Positions 1 to 5,879 of a stretch of 6,115 bases of DNA are shown piece after piece. The first letter of the stretch is position 1. Each line of letters opens with the position of its first letter. The stretch comes from Candidatus Methanocomedens sp. (GTDB lineage Archaea > Halobacteriota > Methanosarcinia > Methanosarcinales > Methanocomedenaceae). Both the position numbers and the translations under genes were made by a program. The stretch lies in the NCBI GenBank assembly GCA_009649835.1, contig PYCK01000201.1:1-6115 (forward strand), written 5' to 3'. The notes beneath the pieces were generated by a model. The model ran no database searches and was not told where the DNA came from. It worked only from the letters and a program-made list of their open reading frames with translations.

Positions 1-143
1 ATAGAAATAGTAAAGAACGGGAGTGCATACGAGCGCTGACGAACTGCCTGTCCTGTATCTTATTCTTAGAGAAGGGGCTGGAGTTGATGCAAGAGTCGGG
101 CGAGCCTATGGAGTTCGGGATTTTTGATTTTTGTATACTATAA
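1..143 (+). CDS. Possible 3' end of an upstream gene, product unknown (partial)
   Basis: Reading from base 3, 46 codons stay open before a TAA stop at 141-143. The other two plus-strand frames are broken by stops within the first 40 bases. The peptide has an amphipathic, partly hydrophobic stretch (ALTNCLSCILFLEKGLELM) and ends in GIFDFCIL, which looks more like a folded protein terminus than random translation. It contains four cysteines but no motif I recognise. The start lies outside the window, so neither the family nor the length can be judged. The opposite strand is also open over part of this region, which weakens the case. If real, the gene is co-directional with aspS, but the 148-bp AT-rich gap suggests aspS has its own promoter. 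Confidence 0.3.
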   Translation, partial: RNSKERECIRALTNCLSCILFLEKGLELMQESGEPMEFGIFDFCIL

Positions 144-160
144 ACCTGGACCTATAAACC
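138..160 (+). repeat. Tandem 9-bp repeat CTATAAACC
   Basis: The exact 9-mer CTATAAACC occurs at 138-146 and again at 152-160, separated by TGGAC, giving a 14-bp period. The first copy overlaps the stop codon of the upstream open frame. Both copies contain a TATAAA core, and a third CTATAAA element lies at 256-262 in front of aspS. The pair could be duplicated TATA-like elements, a regulator-binding site, or chance in AT-rich DNA. Confidence 0.4.
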
Positions 161-255
161 GATAACTTCCGAAGCAGTCAATCCTTACATTACTTATTTG
201 GCCAACTACAATACCGTAATTTAATAATACATTAGACACATCAAGAAACAAAATC

Positions 256-264
256 CTATAAAAT
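256..264 (+). promoter_or_regulatory. Candidate TATA box for aspS
   Basis: The stretch CTATAAAAT lies 27 bases upstream of the aspS start codon in AT-rich DNA and fits an archaeal TATA box. With usual archaeal spacing of about 25 bases from box centre to start site, transcription would begin near 283-286, leaving a very short leader that may cut into the ribosome binding site. A more distal element such as the TTTAATAATA stretch near 220-229 or the CTATAAACC pair at 138-160 is therefore a reasonable alternative. Assigned by inspection only. Confidence 0.35.
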
Positions 265-281
265 TTTCATAATCATATACA

Positions 282-286
282 AGGTG
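282..286 (+). promoter_or_regulatory. Ribosome binding site of aspS
   Basis: AGGTG pairs with the archaeal 16S 3' end (anti-Shine-Dalgarno for GGAGGTGAT) and sits five bases before the ATG at 292. This supports that start codon. It overlaps the perfect 8-bp palindrome GTGTACAC at 284-291. Confidence 0.6.
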
Positions 287-291
287 TACAC

Positions 292-1599
292 ATGGAATTC
301 AGGAGAACCCACTACACATCACACGTAACCCCGGAAATGAACGGCCAGACAGTAAAACTCGCAGGCTGGGTCCACGAAATACGAGACCTTGGCGGCATTA
401 TGTTCCTTGTCCTCAGGGACAGGGAAGGTATGGCCCAGATAACCCTGTTCAAAAAGACAATCGACCCCGAAGTGCTTAAGACCGCCAAAGCCCTCAGCCG
501 CGAATCCGTCGTCCTGGTAGAAGGCGATGTCAAGGCAGAGGCCAAGGCCCCAGGCGGCTATGAACTGGTCCCGATAAAGATCGACCTGCTCAACCCGGCC
601 AAATCCCCGCTGCCTATGGATACCACAGGTAAAGTGGACGCAGAACTGGACACCAGGCTGGACAACCGGTTCATGGACGTGCGCAGGCCAAGGACACAGG
701 CAGTGTTTCACATCCGCCACCACATGCTCTCTGCCGTAAGGGAGTTTTTAGAGCAGGAAGGATTTATCGAGATAAACACTCCAAAAGTAGTAGCCACAGC
801 CACTGAGGGCGGCACTGCACTGTTCCCGATCACCTATTTCGATACCGAGGCCTTCCTCAACCAGAGCCCCCAATTGTTTAAGCAGCTCATGATGAGCGGC
901 GGCATGGACAAAGTGTTTGAGATCGGGCCCATTTTCAGGGCTGAAGAACACGACACAAGGCGGCACCTGAACGAAGCCACCAGTATCGATATCGAGGCCA
1001 GTTTCATGGACCACGAGGACGTGATGGTGATACTGGAGAACCTCGTCGTATATGTATATGAAAAGGTTGCCGAAAGGGCCGTACCCAGCCTTAAGACGCT
1101 GGGCATTGAACTGACTATCCCCACAGCACCCTTCAAACGCCTGACCTATGACGAAGCCATCGAGGTCAACAATGAGAATTCCAAGGAATTCCTGGAATGG
1201 GGTGACGACCTGAGCACAAATGCTGAAAAGGTCATCGGCAAGTTCATCGGCGAACACTACTTTATCACGGACTGGCCAACCGAGATCAAGCCCTACTACA
1301 CCCAGCCCTACGAGGACAAACCCACAGTGACCAAGGCCTTTGACATGATGCACCCCCGTATGGAACTCTCCTCGGGTGCCCAGCGTGTGCATGACCACGA
1401 CATGCTGCATAAGCGCATACAGGACCAGGGGCTAAACCCTGACGGGTTCGAGTTCTACCTTAAAGCATTCAGGTACGGAATTCCGCCGCATTCGGGATGG
1501 GGCCTGGGGGCCGAGAGGCTGCTCATGACCATGCTGGATGTGGACAACATCAGGGATGTTGTACTGTTCCCCAGGGACCGCAAACGCGTATCACCCTGA
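292..1599 (+). CDS. aspS: Aspartyl-tRNA synthetase, archaeal type, probably non-discriminating
   Basis: Cytoplasmic class IIb synthetase that attaches aspartate to tRNA-Asp using ATP. The protein has 435 residues, the normal size for the archaeal/eukaryotic form, which lacks the bacterial GAD insertion domain. The N-terminal OB-fold anticodon-binding domain covers roughly residues 1-105 (GWVHEIRDLGG at 25-35). The class II core follows: motif 1 at 157-166, the TEGG flipping loop at 171-174, the aspartate-pocket stretch QSPQLFKQ at 191-198, motif 2 at 213-231 with FRAEEHDTRRHLNE and Arg216, and motif 3 at 402-425 with GWGLGAERL and Arg409. His28 and Pro87 occupy the positions that are Trp and Lys in the discriminating Thermococcus kodakarensis enzyme. 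By that family rule, recalled and aligned by eye, this enzyme should also charge tRNA-Asn. The ATG at 292 matches family N-termini (RTHYTS) and has an AGGTG site. The gene ends in tandem in-frame stops TGA-TAA and is probably monocistronic. Confidence 0.97.
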   Translation: MEFRRTHYTSHVTPEMNGQTVKLAGWVHEIRDLGGIMFLVLRDREGMAQITLFKKTIDPEVLKTAKALSRESVVLVEGDVKAEAKAPGGYELVPIKIDLLNPAKSPLPMDTTGKVDAELDTRLDNRFMDVRRPRTQAVFHIRHHMLSAVREFLEQEGFIEINTPKVVATATEGGTALFPITYFDTEAFLNQSPQLFKQLMMSGGMDKVFEIGPIFRAEEHDTRRHLNEATSIDIEASFMDHEDVMVILENLVVYVYEKVAERAVPSLKTLGIELTIPTAPFKRLTYDEAIEVNNENSKEFLEWGDDLSTNAEKVIGKFIGEHYFITDWPTEIKPYYTQPYEDKPTVTKAFDMMHPRMELSSGAQRVHDHDMLHKRIQDQGLNPDGFEFYLKAFRYGIPPHSGWGLGAERLLMTMLDVDNIRDVVLFPRDRKRVSP

Positions 1600-1618
1600 T
1601 AAGGGGAACGATTGGTAC

Positions 1619-1640
1619 AAAACTATATGTTTTTAAATCA
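1619..1640 (+). promoter_or_regulatory. Candidate promoter of the coiled-coil protein-smc operon, possibly merged with the aspS terminator
   Basis: The gap after aspS contains AAAACTATATGT followed by a run of five T (1630-1634) and TTTTAAAT. The A-rich stretch followed by TATATG can be read as a BRE plus TATA box, with transcription starting about 70 bases before the GTG at 1723. The T run can instead be read as an archaeal U-tract terminator for aspS. Sequence alone does not separate the two, and both may be true. Confidence 0.3.
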
Positions 1641-1641
1641 A

Positions 1642-1669
1642 TAAAATAATAATACCACAAATTATTTTA
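1642..1669 (+). repeat. Perfect 9-bp inverted repeat in the aspS-operon gap
   Basis: TAAAATAAT at 1642-1650 is the exact reverse complement of ATTATTTTA at 1661-1669, with a 10-base spacer (AATACCACAA). The arms are entirely A/T, so a hairpin would be weak. A DNA-level operator near the transcription start, or part of the aspS termination region, fits better than a strong RNA stem. It lies 53 bases upstream of the coiled-coil protein start. Chance is possible in such AT-rich DNA. Confidence 0.45.
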
Positions 1670-1711
1670 GTAACTTGACTCAGATAGTAAAATGGATATG
1701 AGGTAATTATA

Positions 1712-1717
1712 GAGGGG
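1712..1717 (+). promoter_or_regulatory. Ribosome binding site fixing a GTG start
   Basis: GAGGGG lies five bases before GTG at 1723. It decides the start, because the overlapping ATG at 1721-1723 is followed at once by TGA and cannot open a gene. The nearest in-frame upstream stop is TGA at 1699-1701, and no other start codon fits between. Confidence 0.6.
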
Positions 1718-1722
1718 TTAAT

Positions 1723-2289
1723 GTGATAAGCGAAAACAGGGATATTTTAGTTGAAAGGCTTGAACATAAGCTGGTCGCGAAAGAACGTGAGATCAATGAA
1801 CTCAGGGATTCGATAAAAGAGTCCATTGTTGAAGAGTTACGTGAAGGCATGAAGGAAGACCTTGACTTTGACAAGAGGATATCAGTGCTTGAGAATAAAC
1901 TCAGGGATATTTCCCTGTCCTATGACGGGGTCATGAAGGAACTGCTTGACCAAAAAACAATAATCCAGGACATGAAAAATAAATACCTTAAAGACGACAA
2001 GGTAGATCAGGCCCCTTCAACCACCAGGTCTAAAAATCCCGGGACATTAACTGACTGGCATGACAATGTACAGGTTCACAGAGAAGAACCGCCTACCAAA
2101 GAAGAGAAAGTTGAACCCTCATCCCGGTTTATCATCGCAGAAAGTGACGAGGACAGGGTTCCACTTAGTAAAAAGGATGAAAAGGACATTATAATTGCTA
2201 AAAATCCTGACCCCGGCTCTACCAGGAAAGGCGAAGTTGTTGTAGAGGCCAGGGAAGATGAGGATGTAGTTATCGAATATAAGAAATAA
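1723..2289 (+). CDS. Small coiled-coil protein encoded upstream of smc, function unknown
   Basis: I do not recognise a named family. The 188 residues have no signal peptide or membrane segment, so the protein is probably cytoplasmic. Residues about 8-35 form a heptad pattern (V10, L13, L17, I24, L27, I31). A second helical block at about 48-90 contains DFDKRISVLENKL and SYDGVMKELLDQKTII, which looks like the conserved core. Residues about 91-188 are rich in Pro, Ser, Asp, Glu and Lys and are probably disordered. Short aliphatic strings punctuate the tail: FIIAE 136-140, DIIIAK 155-160, EVVVEA 171-176 and DVVIEY 181-186. It starts with GTG behind GAGGGG and ends 32 bp before smc on the same strand, so co-transcription is likely. 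From this context I infer a role as an accessory or regulator of the SMC complex. It does not look like a kleisin (ScpA) or a winged-helix ScpB. The alternative is an unrelated coiled-coil protein that merely shares the transcript. Confidence 0.85.
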   Translation: MISENRDILVERLEHKLVAKEREINELRDSIKESIVEELREGMKEDLDFDKRISVLENKLRDISLSYDGVMKELLDQKTIIQDMKNKYLKDDKVDQAPSTTRSKNPGTLTDWHDNVQVHREEPPTKEEKVEPSSRFIIAESDEDRVPLSKKDEKDIIIAKNPDPGSTRKGEVVVEAREDEDVVIEYKK

Positions 2290-2311
2290 CAGTGAAAAAA
2301 CACGGCATCAT

Positions 2312-2316
2312 GAGGT
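2312..2316 (+). promoter_or_regulatory. Ribosome binding site of smc
   Basis: GAGGT lies five bases before the GTG at 2322 and supports that non-ATG start. The encoded N-terminus, MHIKEIEFQNFKSF, matches the usual SMC beginning, with the aromatic-rich FKSFG block at the expected distance. Confidence 0.6.
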
Positions 2317-2321
2317 ATTAG

Positions 2322-5300
2322 GTGCATATAAAAGAAATCGAATTCCAGAATTTCAAATCTTTTGGAAGGAAAATCAAGATACCTTTCTATGACGGTTTTA
2401 CCACGATATCGGGACCCAACGGGAGTGGCAAGTCCAATATTGTGGATGGGATACTTTTTTGTCTCGGTCTTTCAAGTTCAAGGACCCTGCGTGCAGAAAA
2501 ACTTACAGACCTGATATATAACGGGGACGGGAATAAGAAACCGGATTTTGCCCAGGTCATTATACGGTTCGATAACTCGGACCGCGAGATGCCAGTGGAT
2601 TCTAACGAAATAATCATTACAAGGAAAGTACGCCAGACCAATTCGGGATATTACAGTTATTATTATTTCAACAATAAGGCGGTCAGCCTCAGGGATATCC
2701 ATAACTATCTTGCCAAGGCCGGGATAACTCCGGAAGGCTATAACGTGGTTATGCAGGGTGATGTTACCCGTATCACAGAAATGACAGCCACAGAGCGGCG
2801 CAAGATAATCGACGAAATAGCAGGTGTGGCCGAGTTCGATAATAAGAAAGACCATGCCATAAATGAGCTGGATATTGTTAAAGAACGTATCGAGCGGGTG
2901 GATATCATACTGGCAGAGGTGGATGGCCAGCGTGAGAAACTGCAGCGTGAGCGGGACCAGGCACTGAAGTACCAGACCCTGCAGGAGGAAAAAGTACGCT
3001 ATGAAGGTTATGTACTGCTTTCCAAGCTCAAGGATGCGCAAAAAGAGTTTGACAAGATCGTGGAAGAGATCAGTTCCAGGATGGAAGGGGAGGGCGAACT
3101 TGAATCACTTCTTGAATCCAAACAGGAGAAGATGGATGAACTGGAGTCAGGTCTAAAGGAACTGAACGAACAGATAACCCAGATGGGTGAAGAGGAGCAG
3201 ATAGGCATAAAGCGGCTAATCGAGGAGACCAAAGGAGAGATATCGGTCAGCCAGAACACTATTACACTTACTGAATCCGAGATAACTGACCTGGATTCCC
3301 AGCGCAGGAAAGGACTTATAGAGATCGATAATATCAAGGGAAATACGGCCGAGCTAACTTCGAAGATAGAGGAAGAGGGACATCGCAAGGAAGGTATTAC
3401 CAGTGAGATAGGGGACCAGAATACCCAGTTGCTGGTACTTCGAAGCAGGATAGCAGAGGTGGATTCGAAATTCGTACAGACCCGTGATGAACTGTCAAAC
3501 GTGAAACATGACCTTGAAGAGGCCCGTAACCGCAAGAACGAACTGATGCGCCAGGAGGACCGGCTGCTTGATGCCATGCGGCGGCGCAGTGCTGAGATAA
3601 AGGATATCGAGGAAGAAATAGAAGATTCCGGGCGTAAGATCAAGTCCGCTGATGATGACAGGGAGGATGTGGTACAGGAGATAAAGGCCCTTAACAAACA
3701 AATTGTTGACCTTAACAATGATATTGATGACCTGGAATCCAACCGCTCCCAGATGAGGGGTGTGCTCAAGGACCTGGACGAGAAGCTGCGTAAGCTGCAG
3801 CAGGAGTACATGACAGCCGAGGCAAGGGTCAGGGCAGCTAAAGAAGTATCAGGATACAGCAATGCAGTTGAGAAGGTACTGAGGGCCAGGGAAATGAGGG
3901 AGCTGCCTGGTATTTATGGTACCATCGCCCAGCTGGGTAAGGTGGACCAGGAGTATGCCACTGCCCTGGAAGTGGCAGCGGGCGGCCGTATGCAGGGTAT
4001 TGTGGTGGATACTGATGAGGATGCCTCCCGTGCCATATCCTTCCTCAAGCACCAGCGGGGCGGCAGGGCCACGTTTTTGCCTTTGAACAAGATGATGCCA
4101 CCTTCAGGATATCGTGATATTTCCGATATGGTGGGTGTGATAGATTATGCTATCAACTTAGTTGATTTTGACCGGAAGTTCGATGCTGCATTCAATTATG
4201 TGTTCAGGGATACCCTGATCGTGGAGGATCTGGCTACTGCAAGGCGATTAATGGGCGGACTTCGTATGGTCACCCTGGAAGGCGAGGTGGTTGAGAAGAG
4301 CGGGGCCATGACCGGCGGCAGCCTGTCCAGGAGAGGATTATCCTTTGCAGCTTCTGAAGAGGATAAGATAACCAAACTGGCAGAGCAGATCACAGAACAT
4401 GAATCCCGGCGCAGTACGCTGATTACCAAACTGGATACAGTGGAAGGGCATGTCTCATCTGTCCAGAAGGAAATGAGGGATGTCGAGACAGAGATAGCTA
4501 AAAAACAGATGGCGATCGAGGAGATAAACAGCAGGGGTGAAAGGCTTACTGTGCTTATTACTGAGAAACAGGCAGAGCTTGAGGAGATCGAGTCCGGCAA
4601 AAAGGAACTGCGTGAAGAGATGGAGAATATAGAGGGCAATAAGCAAGAGGTAGAGCAGGAGATCACAGGACTTGCGGCCAGGGCAGGGGAACTGGAGGAA
4701 CAGTTGAAAGGTTCAGAGGTGCCTGAGTTGAATGAGCAGGCACAGCGCATCGAGGATGAGATCAAAAGGCTTGAGAACCGTGAGCGGGATATCGAGGCTA
4801 ATATCAATAACTTTACCACTGAGCTGAAGTATGCAGATGAAAGGGTCGGGGAGATCAGGACCAGGCTGTCAGAACTGGATGGCAGGAAGGATGAACTGCG
4901 CTTAAAGATACAGCAGTTGCGAAGTGGAATTACTGAAATGGAATCCTCTCTCGAGGATAAGCTGAAGCGAGAGCAGGAACTGGATGTGGAACTGGCAGAT
5001 ATGCGAAAAGACAGGGAGAATATCCAGATGGAATATGCATCGTGGCAAAAGCAGCACGGGGAGATCAAGGTCAAGCTTGAGAATTCCCGGCGTCAATTAA
5101 TGGCCTTGAATGCCACGCGGGATACTCTTGCAGAGCAGGTGAAGGAGTTTAAGGTAGAGGTTGAGGAGAGGGGTGTGGAACTGAGTGAGGATGTACCAAC
5201 ACAGGAGGAGGTCCGGACCAGGATCGCTTCTATTACCAGGACAATGACCTCCCTGGAACCTGTGAACATGCGGGCTATTGAGGAATATGAAGAGGTGGAG

Positions 5301-5843
5301 CGGCGCAGTAATGACCTGCGCAGCCGTCGTGATATCCTGGACCATGAGCGTGAGGAGATTCTGGAGCGTATCCACAAGTACGAGCAGATGAAGAAACAGG
5401 CGTTCATGGAGTGTTTTGATGGTATTAATTATCATTTCAAGAGTATTTTCACTGAGCTATCTGATGGTCCCGGAGAGCTGGAGCTTGAGAACGCTGAGGA
5501 TCCTTTTGCGGGCGGGCTTACTATGAAGGTCCAGCCAAAGGACAAGAACCTGCAGCGTATGGAGGCTTTGAGTGGTGGGGAGAAGAGCCTGACCGCACTG
5601 GCATTGATATTTTCCATCCAGCAGTTCAGGCCGGCACCGTTCTATGCTTTTGATGAGATCGATATGTTCCTGGATGGTTCTAATGCGGACAGGGTGGCAC
5701 AGAGAGTGAAAAAGGCTAAGGATAATGCCCAGTTCATTGTGGTGAGTCTGCGAAAGCCCATGGTGCAGGCGGCTGAAAGGACGATCGGTGTTTCCATGCA
5801 GGAGAATAACATTACCAGTATTACCGGGGTTAAGTTGAATTGA
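2322..5843 (+). CDS. smc: Chromosome segregation protein SMC
   Basis: ATPase of the prokaryotic condensin. It forms a ring-shaped homodimer that, with kleisin ScpA and ScpB-type partners, extrudes or tethers DNA loops and helps separate chromosomes. At 1173 residues it is full length for the family, and all expected parts are present in order. The N-terminal head has Walker A GPNGSGKS at 31-38 and the Q-loop Gln145 in VVMQGDV. The first coiled-coil arm runs from about 165 to 515. The hinge spans about 525-670, from LPGIYGTIAQLG through GGRATFLPL to the glycine-rich GAMTGG at 661-666. The returning arm runs from about 680 to 1015 and includes the conserved EPVNMRAIEEYEEV block at 979-992. The C-terminal head has the ABC signature LSGGEKS at 1083-1089, Walker B FYAFDEID at 1107-1114 with Asp1111 and Glu1112, and the D-loop around LDGSNAD. 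All catalytic residues are intact. It is probably the second gene of an operon with the preceding coiled-coil protein. No scpA follows in the window. An Rad50-type protein is excluded by the globular hinge in place of a zinc hook. Confidence 0.98.
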   Translation: MHIKEIEFQNFKSFGRKIKIPFYDGFTTISGPNGSGKSNIVDGILFCLGLSSSRTLRAEKLTDLIYNGDGNKKPDFAQVIIRFDNSDREMPVDSNEIIITRKVRQTNSGYYSYYYFNNKAVSLRDIHNYLAKAGITPEGYNVVMQGDVTRITEMTATERRKIIDEIAGVAEFDNKKDHAINELDIVKERIERVDIILAEVDGQREKLQRERDQALKYQTLQEEKVRYEGYVLLSKLKDAQKEFDKIVEEISSRMEGEGELESLLESKQEKMDELESGLKELNEQITQMGEEEQIGIKRLIEETKGEISVSQNTITLTESEITDLDSQRRKGLIEIDNIKGNTAELTSKIEEEGHRKEGITSEIGDQNTQLLVLRSRIAEVDSKFVQTRDELSNVKHDLEEARNRKNELMRQEDRLLDAMRRRSAEIKDIEEEIEDSGRKIKSADDDREDVVQEIKALNKQIVDLNNDIDDLESNRSQMRGVLKDLDEKLRKLQQEYMTAEARVRAAKEVSGYSNAVEKVLRAREMRELPGIYGTIAQLGKVDQEYATALEVAAGGRMQGIVVDTDEDASRAISFLKHQRGGRATFLPLNKMMPPSGYRDISDMVGVIDYAINLVDFDRKFDAAFNYVFRDTLIVEDLATARRLMGGLRMVTLEGEVVEKSGAMTGGSLSRRGLSFAASEEDKITKLAEQITEHESRRSTLITKLDTVEGHVSSVQKEMRDVETEIAKKQMAIEEINSRGERLTVLITEKQAELEEIESGKKELREEMENIEGNKQEVEQEITGLAARAGELEEQLKGSEVPELNEQAQRIEDEIKRLENRERDIEANINNFTTELKYADERVGEIRTRLSELDGRKDELRLKIQQLRSGITEMESSLEDKLKREQELDVELADMRKDRENIQMEYASWQKQHGEIKVKLENSRRQLMALNATRDTLAEQVKEFKVEVEERGVELSEDVPTQEEVRTRIASITRTMTSLEPVNMRAIEEYEEVERRSNDLRSRRDILDHEREEILERIHKYEQMKKQAFMECFDGINYHFKSIFTELSDGPGELELENAEDPFAGGLTMKVQPKDKNLQRMEALSGGEKSLTALALIFSIQQFRPAPFYAFDEIDMFLDGSNADRVAQRVKKAKDNAQFIVVSLRKPMVQAAERTIGVSMQENNITSITGVKLN

Positions 5844-5879
5844 TATTCGTTTTTACGTTAGGAAATAATTGGGTTGGGA
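5844..5879 (+). terminator. Probable termination region after smc, between convergent genes
   Basis: Only 36 bp separate the smc stop from the stop of the minus-strand gene. The stretch contains a run of five T at 5850-5854 (CGTTTTTACG), seven bases after the smc stop, which fits an archaeal U-tract terminator. No convincing stem precedes it. No comparable T run is visible for the minus-strand transcript in this gap, so its terminator may lie inside the 3' end of smc. Confidence 0.35.

Noticed and set aside
748..1410. Long minus-strand open frame of 220 codons inside aspS
   Set aside because: It lies antisense to a confidently identified synthetase, and its composition (many His, Val, Gly and Phe) is that of a reverse-frame shadow. 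It has no ribosome binding site or recognisable domain.
1692..1706. Mini-frame ATG GAT ATG AGG TAA as a regulatory upstream peptide
   Set aside because: Four codons with no ribosome binding site in front, in AT-rich leader DNA. This is expected by chance.
1600..1722. tRNA, small RNA or riboswitch in the gap after aspS
   Set aside because: The gap is only 123 bases and mostly A/T. It has no cloverleaf, no GC-rich stem and no recognisable aptamer core. Only the weak AT dyad is present.
4196..5074. Serine-rich minus-strand open frame of 292 codons inside smc
   Set aside because: Poly-Ser/Leu/Ile composition is the expected antisense reading of Glu/Lys/Arg-rich coiled-coil codons, and it falls exactly on the SMC arm. 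The same holds for the frame at 3008-3862.
2322..5843. Rad50 or another SMC-like repair ATPase instead of SMC
   Set aside because: The protein has a globular glycine-rich hinge (about 525-670) and no CxxC zinc hook, and both heads match SMC signatures (LSGGEKS, FDEID).
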